This document shows, in pieces, positions 29,396 through 37,923 of a stretch of 64,000 nucleotides of DNA. The notes beneath the pieces were generated by a model that was given only the letters and a program-made list of their open reading frames with translations, was not told the DNA's origin and made no database searches. This DNA comes from Gammaproteobacteria bacterium. GTDB taxonomy: Bacteria > Pseudomonadota > Gammaproteobacteria > Pseudomonadales > Azotimanducaceae. Position numbers and translations under genes: made by a program. The DNA lies in assembly GCA_018666555.1 (NCBI GenBank), contig JABIZD010000084.1, positions 29,116 through 93,115 on the forward strand, given 5' to 3'. How positions within the stretch are numbered: position 1 is the first letter of the stretch; the number at the start of each line of letters is the position of its first letter.

Positions 29396-30490
29396 ATGAA
29401 TCCATCTATGAATGAAATAGGCTTCTACGGGCTCGCAGGGGCACCTGAAAGCCCGCGTGACCTCATTGAAGAAATCAGAACAGCCGAAAATATGGGCATC
29501 GGCAGTTGTTTCCTGTCTGAACGCTTTAATATCAAGGAAATCGCAACCTTATCTGGAATGGCCGGTGCAGTATCTAAAAATATCGGCATTGTCACTGCAG
29601 CTACAAATCAAAATACCCGTCATCCCATTGTCACAGCCGCATTTGCTTCAACGATGCACTTCCTCACGCAAGGTCGGTTCAGCCTCGGCCTCGGCAGAGG
29701 TATCAAGCCCGTCTCCCGGGCACTAGGATTGTCGAACCTGACTACCGCAATGATGGAAGATTTTGCCAACCTTATGCGACGCCTGCATCATGGCGAAACC
29801 ATCATCGGTCATAATGGACCTGCTGGAACTTGGCCTGTTCTCCATCTTGACGCGGGATTCAACGAGACCATTCCACTGACACTGATGGCCTTTGGGCCTA
29901 ATTCCCTGGAGTTGGCTGGCCGATGCTACGATGCGGTGGTTCTGCACACTTTTTTTACCGATGAAACTACCAGTAGAGCGATTAAAACAGTCAAGCAAGC
30001 GGCAGAAAGAGCTGGCAGGGACCCCCGTGACATCCGTGTCTGGTCTTGCTTGGCGACGGTTGGAGATCACCTTGAATACCCTGTTCAGTTGAAGAAAACG
30101 GTGGGCCGGATGGGTACCTATCTGCAAGCCTATGGTGACCTGATGGTCAAGACCAATCAATGGGATAAAAAAATACTGGAAAATTTCAGAAATCATGCAC
30201 TGGTAAGCAATTTCAGAGGCTCCCTGGACCAGAAGGCCACAGTCAGCGAACTGGAGCAGGTCGCTGAATTAATTCCAAAGGCCTGGCTCGAAAATGCCGC
30301 TACCGGAACGCCCGCGAATTGCGTTACTGCCATACAACAGCAATTTGAACTAGGCGTAGATGGTGTCATACTGCATGGTGCCTCTCCGAGCGAACTGGCC
30401 CCAGTAATCGAAGCGTATCGGCAAAAAAGAAACGCGGCTTCATTTGCACATTTACCAGCAAACCCCGCTCTGCCACCGCTGAAATTGTAA
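29396..30490 (+). CDS. LLM-class F420-dependent oxidoreductase (TIGR03857-like)
   Basis: A 364-residue luciferase-like protein. The opening NEIGFYGLAGAPESPRDL and the segments GIGSCFLSERFNIKE and GRFSLGLGRGI match, from memory, the mycobacterial F420-dependent family TIGR03857. The barrel has an extended C-terminal tail. Substrate unknown. Start: the ATG at 29396 has AAGG upstream; ATG 29408 is an alternative. It is separate from the F420 operon, 3 kb from its downstream end. Confidence 0.87.
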   Translation: MNPSMNEIGFYGLAGAPESPRDLIEEIRTAENMGIGSCFLSERFNIKEIATLSGMAGAVSKNIGIVTAATNQNTRHPIVTAAFASTMHFLTQGRFSLGLGRGIKPVSRALGLSNLTTAMMEDFANLMRRLHHGETIIGHNGPAGTWPVLHLDAGFNETIPLTLMAFGPNSLELAGRCYDAVVLHTFFTDETTSRAIKTVKQAAERAGRDPRDIRVWSCLATVGDHLEYPVQLKKTVGRMGTYLQAYGDLMVKTNQWDKKILENFRNHALVSNFRGSLDQKATVSELEQVAELIPKAWLENAATGTPANCVTAIQQQFELGVDGVILHGASPSELAPVIEAYRQKRNAASFAHLPANPALPPLKL

Positions 30491-30526
30491 AGCTCTTACC
30501 CTTTCGAAGGTTAAAATTCCCGGGGA

Positions 30527-31573
30527 TTAGAAAGTTCCTAGATCAGAACACATGGTTGCGCTGCGAGTCGCCATGGCCATGAACATATCGTTTCCGCGAG
30601 GTGTTTCGCCTACAATCATCGAAGCAATCACAGCCATTATCATCCCTGCAGGTGCGTAATTTTGATAATAGCGAAGACAGTCATCCAGTCTCAGATCGAC
30701 ACCATAACTTTTTAATACGTCCAGATAGACCCCAAGCAGAGCACGCTCTTCCTTGGCTCGAAGCTCAGGCAATAGCGAAGTACCCAGGAAATAACTCACA
30801 TCTGCTACCGGGCAGCCGGTGGTAAGTGATTGCCAGTCAACCACCGTTAGCGGATAAGCCCCCCCAAACATCATATTGTCCAGCCGGTAATCGACATGTA
30901 TCAGGACAGGTGGTTTATCGGTGTAGATAGCTTGATAATCCGGTAGAAAACCTGACAACCGTTCTGTCGCACTCAAATCCCACTCAGACAAGCGATGTTG
31001 ATAACGATCCAGATAACCTGGCTTTACCCCATCGTAAAATTGAACCAGTAAATTTTCATCCGCACCCGTATCTGACCCACCAGCCAACATAGGATGCCGG
31101 GCCAACTCAAGGTCTCCCCATCTTGGGCCCTGCAGCCGAGCGAGTTGTTCCAGGGCCAATGCGGCCTGATCTGAGGTGCAGCCTTCAAGTTGATCTCCCT
31201 GCTGACCTGGTGCCAGGTCTTCCATCAAAATTACAAAATCGTGGTTTGATTCTTCAATCGCTGCGAAAAATATGATCGGCGTCTGAATATCAACCGTCGC
31301 CTGAACTTGCCGATAAAAGAACACTTCTTTCAGGTAATTTCTCTGCACTATTCCGGTCTGACGGCTGACTGGGTCCAAGGAAGGAAACTTACCAACGATA
31401 CTCTCAGGTATGTCTGTGCCTGTAAGCTTGAAGCGAACATTTTCACCGACCTGCCCGGTACCAATCGACTCGCTGGTAAAAGCACTTATGGTGCCCATGC
31501 CCTGCCTTGCAAAAATCGAATTGAGCCAGTCTACACTGATTTCCTCAGGGTTCGATATTATCGGTATAGTCAT
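30527..31573 (-). CDS. APH-fold phosphotransferase family protein
   Basis: A 348-residue kinase-fold protein. It has an N-lobe with GTGQVGENVRFKL, the helix KEVFFYRQV, the catalytic loop LIHVDYRLDNMMFGG and the metal loop VVDWQSLT. This divergent APH/EcKinase-like branch often neighbours catabolic oxidoreductases. The substrate is unknown; antibiotic resistance is not implied. It is followed upstream in the same direction by SDR and enoyl-CoA hydratase genes, which may form one loosely spaced transcription unit. Confidence 0.82.
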   Translation of the reverse strand: MTIPIISNPEEISVDWLNSIFARQGMGTISAFTSESIGTGQVGENVRFKLTGTDIPESIVGKFPSLDPVSRQTGIVQRNYLKEVFFYRQVQATVDIQTPIIFFAAIEESNHDFVILMEDLAPGQQGDQLEGCTSDQAALALEQLARLQGPRWGDLELARHPMLAGGSDTGADENLLVQFYDGVKPGYLDRYQHRLSEWDLSATERLSGFLPDYQAIYTDKPPVLIHVDYRLDNMMFGGAYPLTVVDWQSLTTGCPVADVSYFLGTSLLPELRAKEERALLGVYLDVLKSYGVDLRLDDCLRYYQNYAPAGMIMAVIASMIVGETPRGNDMFMAMATRSATMCSDLGTF

Positions 31574-31647
31574 AACGATACTCTCGCCCTATACATTAAC
31601 TTAACTGCTCCTGACTCAGTCCACCGACTAAACCAATGGCATCTGAA

Positions 31648-32436
31648 TTAACTTCCAGCATTAAATTTCGCAAACAGTCCCCCCAGGTTTCTGATTATCC
31701 CGCGTGGCTGAAACCGACTCAAAGTTACCGCCGCCTCATTAACCAATCCAGGGATATGAACGACTTCCTCGCGCATCATGGCATCAAAGCCTTCCTGGGC
31801 TACAGATGCTGGTGTAGACACCAGCATCTCAGGCAAATCAGAGACTGCTGACCCCGATATCATCTGTGTACGCGTAATTCCTGGACACAAGGCCGTGGCT
31901 GTAATACCTGTGCCGCGTAGTTCTTCCGCCAGCGCTTCTGTTAGTGACAGCACATAGGCTTTACTCGCTGCATATTGAGCCAAACTGGGAACAGCCTGAA
32001 AAGCAGCAACAGAGGCCACATTTAAAATTTTACCCAATCTCCTCTGCTTCATCTTGGGAAGGAAATGGTGAATTAACTGCGTCAGGGATCGAATATTCAA
32101 AATCAGTAATTCATCAACTTCAGCCACAGACGAATCTGCAAATGACCCGTATCCTGACACGGCAGCATTATTAATGAGGATATCAACGGTTACATTAAGA
32201 CTCTGGACGGCCTCAATTAACTGTTCTGCACCGGTGTTTTCAGATAGGTCACAACTAATAATATCGACGCTCACAGACCGACTCAATTCTTCTGCTATCG
32301 TCCTGAGTCGTTCCCCCCGACGAGCTGTCAATACAAGATTGATGCCCTTCGCCGCCATTAACCTTGCAAAGGCTTCACCGATCCCCGACGACGCCCCAGT
32401 AATCAGCGCAGTTCCCTTCAGTTCGTGTATGCTCAT
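31648..32436 (-). CDS. Short-chain dehydrogenase/reductase
   Basis: A 262-residue classical SDR. The cofactor motif TGASSGIGEA is at residues 12-21, NNAAVSG follows, and the catalytic Ser plus YAASK (Tyr-x3-Lys) are present. An arginine-rich segment after beta2 (TARRGERL) suggests NADP(H). I chose the ATG at 32436, which has a GGGA element; the frame is open upstream to 32523. It may oxidise or reduce a hydroxy or keto intermediate of the nearby acyl-CoA pathway. Confidence 0.9.
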   Translation of the reverse strand: MSIHELKGTALITGASSGIGEAFARLMAAKGINLVLTARRGERLRTIAEELSRSVSVDIISCDLSENTGAEQLIEAVQSLNVTVDILINNAAVSGYGSFADSSVAEVDELLILNIRSLTQLIHHFLPKMKQRRLGKILNVASVAAFQAVPSLAQYAASKAYVLSLTEALAEELRGTGITATALCPGITRTQMISGSAVSDLPEMLVSTPASVAQEGFDAMMREEVVHIPGLVNEAAVTLSRFQPRGIIRNLGGLFAKFNAGS

Positions 32437-32566
32437 ATGTAAATTCCCAATACCATTAGCACTTGAGGTTTTGTAACACTGGTCGAGTACAGGCGAGCTA
32501 GGATTCAAACTCCGCCGCTGCACTCTAAAGCTACTTTCTGCTCAGAAGAGCAGATAACAACGCCAC

Positions 32567-33328
32567 CTATAGACCAGAAAAATCTGCTGTCCGCTTCTCC
32601 AGAAAAGCGTTAATCGCTTCACGATTGGCGGCACCGCCGGCAAGACGGGCTAACGCCTCACCCTCTGCAACGATGGCTGCTTTCATTGAATCCCGAAGCG
32701 GCTGCATCATCAATGCTTTCGTTTGCATGAGTGATGCAAGGGGCAACTTTGCCAGCACTGCTGCCTTCTCCATGACCTGCTCGATAAACCCATCATCAGA
32801 GAAAACTTCCATGAGGAGGCCAGCATCAAGGGCCTGAGATGCCGATATCCACTCCGAAGACAGCAAAAACCAGCTGGCTTTCTGATGCCCCAACAATCGA
32901 CCAAAGGTAAACGTACTGGCTGCTTCAGCAGTGATTCCAAGTGATGAAAATGGACACCGGAACCGAGCACTGGCCGCCGCAAATGCCATATCTGCAAGAC
33001 CTAATATAGTACAGCCAATACCAATCCCTAAGCCGTTTGCAGCGACAACAAATGGTTTGGGGAAATCAATTATTGCTTCCAGCAACCCATTCAAGCCATG
33101 CTTTGGTTCAACCTGGGGCCCACCCTTTGCCTTCAAATCAGCACCAGCACTAAAGGCTCGCCCTGCACCAGTTAAAACCAACACCTTGGTAAACGGGTCT
33201 GCTGCTGCATTCAGGAACGCTTCGCAAAGTTCATCCATCATATCGCTATTAAAGGCATTTAAAGCATCTTTACGGTCAAGCCAGACAACTCTAATACCAT
33301 TTTCTACCTCTGATCTAATCACTGCCAT
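32567..33328 (-). CDS. Enoyl-CoA hydratase/isomerase family protein
   Basis: A 253-residue crotonase-fold protein. The oxyanion-hole segments GAGRAFSAGADLK (about 54-66) and ANGLGIGIGCTILGLADMAFA (about 95-115) are present. The position of the usual second catalytic glutamate (ITAEAAS) retains Glu, compatible with hydratase or isomerase activity. A strong ribosome-binding site (AGGAGG) supports the ATG at 33328. It lies upstream of the SDR and phosphotransferase genes in the same direction. Confidence 0.9.
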   Translation of the reverse strand: MAVIRSEVENGIRVVWLDRKDALNAFNSDMMDELCEAFLNAAADPFTKVLVLTGAGRAFSAGADLKAKGGPQVEPKHGLNGLLEAIIDFPKPFVVAANGLGIGIGCTILGLADMAFAAASARFRCPFSSLGITAEAASTFTFGRLLGHQKASWFLLSSEWISASQALDAGLLMEVFSDDGFIEQVMEKAAVLAKLPLASLMQTKALMMQPLRDSMKAAIVAEGEALARLAGGAANREAINAFLEKRTADFSGL

Positions 33329-33479
33329 TGATTCCTCCTGAGTCTGTGTTCTTCACTATCCCTGATCTTGATTAGGCATCCGAACAGCAAATAATTTTTA
33401 CCCTCTATTAATACGCCTCAATTAAATTTCATTCGATATTCACGTGATTATACTGCTAAATCCTTTTCGACCCATCTTT

Positions 33480-33505
33480 GCAAAACTGCTGCGCAAAACT
33501 GCTGC
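33480..33505. repeat. Perfect 13-bp tandem duplication
   Basis: GCAAAACTGCTGC occurs twice back to back, in the noncoding gap just beyond the last gene of the F420 locus. Probably a slippage product. Confidence 0.7.
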
Positions 33506-33525
33506 TTTTAAGCCTATTCGAGCCA

Positions 33526-34665
33526 CTAGGACTTCCTAAACGGTGAATACTTTTCAATATAATCGATCTCTTCACTGACGTGGCTTCTCTCCTCAGTTAA
33601 AAACCTATCCACCGCTTCTTTGAAACCAGAGTGCGCGATCCAATGCGCGCTATAAGTTTCCGTTGGCAGGTAACCTCTCGCCAATTTATGTTCGCCTTGA
33701 GCGCCCGCCTCAACTCGAGCCAGTTTATGATCTATTGCATATTCTATAGCCTGGTAATAGCAGACTTCAAAATGCAGGAAAGGGTGGTCTTCAATACAAC
33801 CCCAGTTGCGGCCAAATAAACAATTATCGCCAATGAAATTAATAGCACCGGCCACAAAAGAGCCTGCTTTTTTACACATAATCAAAAGCACTCTATCTGC
33901 CATGTTCTGGCCAACAAGTGAAAAAAACTCCCTAGTCAGATAGGGTTGGCCCCATTTTCGATTACCTGTATCAACGTAGAACTCATAAAAGCAATCCCAG
34001 TGATGTTCTTTAAGATCAGATCCCGTTAATAATTCGATTTCAATACCATTAGCAAGCGCATCTCTCCGTTCTCTGCGAATATTTTTACGCTTTTTCGAAG
34101 AAAGATCTGCAAGAAAATCTTCAAAGTCGGTATAGCCTTTATTAAGCCAGTGATATTGCTTATGAGTTCGCTGCAACCAACCTAGCTTCCCCAACGTCTG
34201 CCACTGTTGCTGGTTGACAAAATTCAGGTGAATCGAAGATACGCCAAATTTTTCTGAAACTGATTGCAAACCCTCGGAAAGGTAACGATCGAACTCTTCT
34301 GAACGCGTCAGCAGGCGGCGACCTGTTGCAGGAGTGAATGGGACGGCGCTCAGCAACTTGGGATAATAATTACCCCCTGCCCGTTGATAGGCATCTGCCC
34401 AGCTGTAATCGAAAATGTATTCCCCTTGAGAGTGACTCTTCAAATACAGGGGCATTACGGCAACGGTATCCTGTTGTGAATCCAGAACAAGATGATAAGG
34501 TGCCCAGCCGGTTTCAGCCGTAGCTGATCCGCTCTGCTCCAATGCACTCAGAAAGGCAAAGCTGACGAACGGGTCTACATCGATGCCCGGTGGGTGGGCA
34601 CAATTGTCCCACGCCAACTGACCAATTTCCTCAATACCTGCTACTGCCCGGACGGTATAGCTCAT
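33526..34665 (-). CDS. COG3146/FemAB-like N-acyltransferase
   Basis: A 379-residue protein of the DUF482/COG3146 predicted N-acyltransferase family (GNAT/FemAB-like fold). Recognisable parts are DPFVSFAFLSALE near residue 33, SSIHLNF, KKRKNIRRERRDA near 190, and the C-terminal GAQGEHKLARGYLP. The acceptor is unknown. The gene starts 6 bases after the stop of an LLM gene and is the last gene of the F420 locus, so it should be co-transcribed with it. Whether it acts on F420, on its products or independently cannot be told. Confidence 0.85.
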   Translation of the reverse strand: MSYTVRAVAGIEEIGQLAWDNCAHPPGIDVDPFVSFAFLSALEQSGSATAETGWAPYHLVLDSQQDTVAVMPLYLKSHSQGEYIFDYSWADAYQRAGGNYYPKLLSAVPFTPATGRRLLTRSEEFDRYLSEGLQSVSEKFGVSSIHLNFVNQQQWQTLGKLGWLQRTHKQYHWLNKGYTDFEDFLADLSSKKRKNIRRERRDALANGIEIELLTGSDLKEHHWDCFYEFYVDTGNRKWGQPYLTREFFSLVGQNMADRVLLIMCKKAGSFVAGAINFIGDNCLFGRNWGCIEDHPFLHFEVCYYQAIEYAIDHKLARVEAGAQGEHKLARGYLPTETYSAHWIAHSGFKEAVDRFLTEERSHVSEEIDYIEKYSPFRKS

Positions 34666-34671
34666 TGAGCC

Positions 34672-35706
34672 CTATAGGATCTCTGATGCAATCAGTTCAA
34701 GCGCTGCAGGCTGACCGGAGCCAATTAACATGCTTCCTACTAGTCCCGAACTACCCGCCTGTTTCCAAACCTTGAGTTGATCCTTGATATGTTCTGCTGA
34801 ACCCACTAGATGACAGGCATCTACCAGTTCATCTGGCACAGCTGCCATGGCCTTATCCTTTTGTCCTGAAAGATAGAGGTCCTGAATCTTGACCGCTGCA
34901 TCTTCAAAACCGAGTGCTTTCGCATAGTCATTATAAAAATTCTTCTCACGCCCACCCATTCCGCCTATATACAGCGCCATACTGCCTTTGATCGGCATTC
35001 TACAAGCATCAATATCATCACCCATAATGCAGGTAATAAATGGCGCAATATCATAATCCAGCATGGTTCGCCCGGACTTAGCCAGGCCTTTTTCAATACT
35101 TGGCATCAGAACCTCGGGATTAGCTGGGTTCATCCAGATCGGGAAAACCCCATCGGCAACTTCTGCGCTACCCGCCAGGCCATTTGGGGTAATAGATGCA
35201 GTGTATATGGGAATGGAAGTGTCAGCCTGAAGTATCGTCTTCAGAGACTTACCTAGGCCAGTACCATCGTCACCGCTATAAGGCATACTATAATGAAAGC
35301 CTTGGTGCTCAACAGGACCCTGCCTGGCAAAAATCTGCTTCATAATGCTGACATACTCTTTGATCCGCGTCACCGGTTTACCATAGGCGACGCCATGCCA
35401 ACCCTCCACAACCAGTGGCCCGGACGCTCCCAGGCCAGCCAGGAAGCGACCATTCGAGAGTTGGTTCAATGTCATGGCGGTCATGGCAGTACATGCTGGC
35501 GACCTCGCCGGCATCTGCATAATGGCAGTACCCACTTTTATCTTCTCTGTCTGGGCCAATATCCAGGCAGCAGGCGTCACGGCATCCGAACCGTAAGCTT
35601 CAGCAGTCCATATAGAGTCATAACCGAGATCTTCTGCGAATTTGATCCGATCTATATCGATATTTATCATTTTGCCGCCATACCCAGCAATCATGCCTAA
35701 TTTCAT
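34672..35706 (-). CDS. LLM-class F420-dependent oxidoreductase
   Basis: A 344-residue LLM protein. It opens with MKLGMIAGYGG and has GYDSIWTAEAYGSDA and GRFLAGLGASGP, hallmarks of the F420-binding luciferase fold. It resembles actinobacterial F420-dependent dehydrogenases of unknown substrate. The gene sits between another LLM gene (66 bases) and the acyltransferase (6 bases), all on the minus strand downstream of fbiC. This linkage strongly favours F420 over FMN as cofactor. Confidence 0.9.
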   Translation of the reverse strand: MKLGMIAGYGGKMINIDIDRIKFAEDLGYDSIWTAEAYGSDAVTPAAWILAQTEKIKVGTAIMQMPARSPACTAMTAMTLNQLSNGRFLAGLGASGPLVVEGWHGVAYGKPVTRIKEYVSIMKQIFARQGPVEHQGFHYSMPYSGDDGTGLGKSLKTILQADTSIPIYTASITPNGLAGSAEVADGVFPIWMNPANPEVLMPSIEKGLAKSGRTMLDYDIAPFITCIMGDDIDACRMPIKGSMALYIGGMGGREKNFYNDYAKALGFEDAAVKIQDLYLSGQKDKAMAAVPDELVDACHLVGSAEHIKDQLKVWKQAGSSGLVGSMLIGSGQPAALELIASEIL

Positions 35707-35772
35707 AATCTATAATCTCTTTTAAAAAGTGTTCTCGTTAACGAAACCGCTACCTTACAAACCGGTTTTAAT

Positions 35773-36777
35773 CTATGCAATCAATCTGGCCAGTAAAGCA
35801 CTTTCTTGTTGCTCATCTTTCGACGGAAAGCTTGCCATGGTACGGTCTACCAAGGAACCAAACCGGCTCTTGAATTGATCAACAGCCTGCTCTGGCTCTC
35901 CGACGACGGCAAACTCGGCCAATATCTCATCGGTAATGAGTCCGCCCATTTCATCCCAGCGTCCTTGCTTGGATAGTCGGTTCAATTCGGGTTGCAGGTC
36001 GCCCCAGCCATGCACACCCAGCACCGGCGCGTAGGCAGGCGTCGAGCCATAAAAAGCAATTTGTTTGCACACTGCGGCTTTGCTTGCCTTAAATTGTTCC
36101 TCAGTACTGCCACTGACGACAAAACCAGGGTAAGAAACCTCAAAGTCTTGTCTGCTACGGCCAGCCCGAGCCAAACCTTTCTCAACTGCAGGCAGCGTCA
36201 CTTCGCGCAGGTATTTCTCCGTAGTAAAGGCATGGATAATGACTCCATCGGCCACTTCACCGGCAACCTCTGTCATTAATGGACCTACTGCTGCCAGAAA
36301 TACTTTCGGAGCACCGTATTGGACGTCCTCTGGAGTAAACATGGGTGTCATCAGGGAATGAGTATAAAAGTCACCTTCAAAATGAAGTGAGTCCCCGGTA
36401 TGCCAGCAATTCCAGATTGCTCGCATAGCAGTGATAAACTCCCTCATCCTGGCTGCTGGCTTAGACCAGGGCATACTGAAACGTTTGGTGATGTGAGGCC
36501 GTATCTGCGATCCCAGCCCTAACACGAACCTGCCCTTCGAATAACTATTCAAATCATGACCTATGTTTGCCAGGTTCATGGGAGTACGGGAAAATGCCAC
36601 TGCTATTGATGTGACCAATTCGATTTGCTCGGTTTCCTTTGCTGCCAGTAACAAGGGGAAAAAAGGATCATGGGAGGTTTCCGCAGTTACAACACCATAA
36701 TAGCCCAACGCCTCCAGACGCCTGGCGCGATCCGGCGCCCCATCCAACCCTGCCATTAGTCCACCATCAACTCGCAT
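35773..36777 (-). CDS. LLM-class F420-dependent oxidoreductase (TIGR03617-like)
   Basis: A 334-residue LLM protein (MRVDGGLMAG start, TAETSHDPFFPLLLAA, GRFVLGLGSQIRPH). The pattern recalls the F420-dependent TIGR03617 group, from memory. An AGGAG ribosome-binding site precedes the ATG at 36777. It lies 9 bases after the stop of the next LLM gene, inside the F420 locus. Substrate unknown. Confidence 0.9.
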   Translation of the reverse strand: MRVDGGLMAGLDGAPDRARRLEALGYYGVVTAETSHDPFFPLLLAAKETEQIELVTSIAVAFSRTPMNLANIGHDLNSYSKGRFVLGLGSQIRPHITKRFSMPWSKPAARMREFITAMRAIWNCWHTGDSLHFEGDFYTHSLMTPMFTPEDVQYGAPKVFLAAVGPLMTEVAGEVADGVIIHAFTTEKYLREVTLPAVEKGLARAGRSRQDFEVSYPGFVVSGSTEEQFKASKAAVCKQIAFYGSTPAYAPVLGVHGWGDLQPELNRLSKQGRWDEMGGLITDEILAEFAVVGEPEQAVDQFKSRFGSLVDRTMASFPSKDEQQESALLARLIA

Positions 36778-36786
36778 TGCTATCTC

Positions 36787-37782
36787 CTAAAAACTGAATT
36801 CGTTACCCGTAAATGCCTGGTAGGTTGCCTGCGTATCCCTTGGCGAAACACAGGATATGATGTGAGTGGTGATACCGGCCTCAGCATATTCTCTGATTCT
36901 GTCCTGGCAGGCCTGTTTATCGCCTATTATTGCAATATCATCCACCAATTTATCATCCAGCGCACCGGTCGTTTTATTACGATCTTTTTCGGCCCAACCC
37001 TCTCTGATAGTCGATGCCACGCCTTCATAACCAGCCCAGCTCAGGAAGGCGTTATAAACAGGAGTAGCATAATAAGGGGCAAATCCTGCACGGATCATGT
37101 TCCGTGAGGCGGCCACATCATCGCTCACCACAACCTGATGCCGACAGACGATTTCAATATCTTCCAACTGCTTACCGGCTCGTTCTGCACCCACTTTAAT
37201 GTGCTGCATCATCTTTGGAAGCGCATCTTTCGGGAATAAATTCAAAATTACACCGTCACTGAACTCTGCAGCTGCTTCCAGCATCCTACCTCTCAGGGCA
37301 GCCATAAAAATGGGCTGGGCTGATTCATCTAAAGGCAGCTGACGGTAGCCCCGGCTTTTTACCGTGGCACCATCAAAGTCTGACTTTTCGCCTCGCAACA
37401 TACTTTGGATTAACTGAACGGTTTCCTTAACTCGGGTAAGCGGTTTCTCAAAAGTTAAGCCATGCCAGTTTTCCATCATAGTCTGACTGGATGAACCCAA
37501 GCCTAATATAAATCGCCCTTCTGAAAGTTTGTGCAGGACATGTGCTGTGGATGCCAGAACCGCCGGTGTTCTTGAATAAACCGGGATGATAGCCGTCCCT
37601 ATTCTACAACGCTGGGTATTTAATGCGACTGCAGCAGCCGTTGTCAGGGCATCAATACCGGAACTATCAGCAAACCAAAGGTCATCATAACCTTCAGCTT
37701 CTGCCCATTTCGCGATTTCAATCGTTGCCTCAACACCTCTTGGGTCAGGTAGTGTTAACGCAGTTCTTTGCGGGACCGACAT
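36787..37782 (-). CDS. LLM-class F420-dependent oxidoreductase
   Basis: A 331-residue LLM protein (DLWFADSSGIDALTTAA, GRFILGLGSSSQ). It is the first of three LLM genes directly downstream of fbiC, 141 bases away, with its own AGGAG ribosome-binding site. The three proteins differ clearly from each other, implying different substrates rather than recent copies. The 141-base gap leaves room for an extra promoter or processing site between biosynthetic and oxidoreductase genes. Confidence 0.9.
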   Translation of the reverse strand: MSVPQRTALTLPDPRGVEATIEIAKWAEAEGYDDLWFADSSGIDALTTAAAVALNTQRCRIGTAIIPVYSRTPAVLASTAHVLHKLSEGRFILGLGSSSQTMMENWHGLTFEKPLTRVKETVQLIQSMLRGEKSDFDGATVKSRGYRQLPLDESAQPIFMAALRGRMLEAAAEFSDGVILNLFPKDALPKMMQHIKVGAERAGKQLEDIEIVCRHQVVVSDDVAASRNMIRAGFAPYYATPVYNAFLSWAGYEGVASTIREGWAEKDRNKTTGALDDKLVDDIAIIGDKQACQDRIREYAEAGITTHIISCVSPRDTQATYQAFTGNEFSF

Positions 37783-37923
37783 TTTTTTGCTCCTTTACTT
37801 TATCTATCAGCTAAAAGTTGAATCTTCACCGCCCTCTGTTATGACTGTTTCTGCTCTCCATCAGCATTACTGGGTCGCTTCAAGGCAAGTCCTGGTAAAC
37901 AATCAAAGTTATAATCCGATTCT

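Noticed and set aside
32490..32520. T-arm-like sequence resembling a tRNA 3' end on the minus strand
   Set aside because: No matching 5' acceptor strand, anticodon or D-arm could be found upstream.
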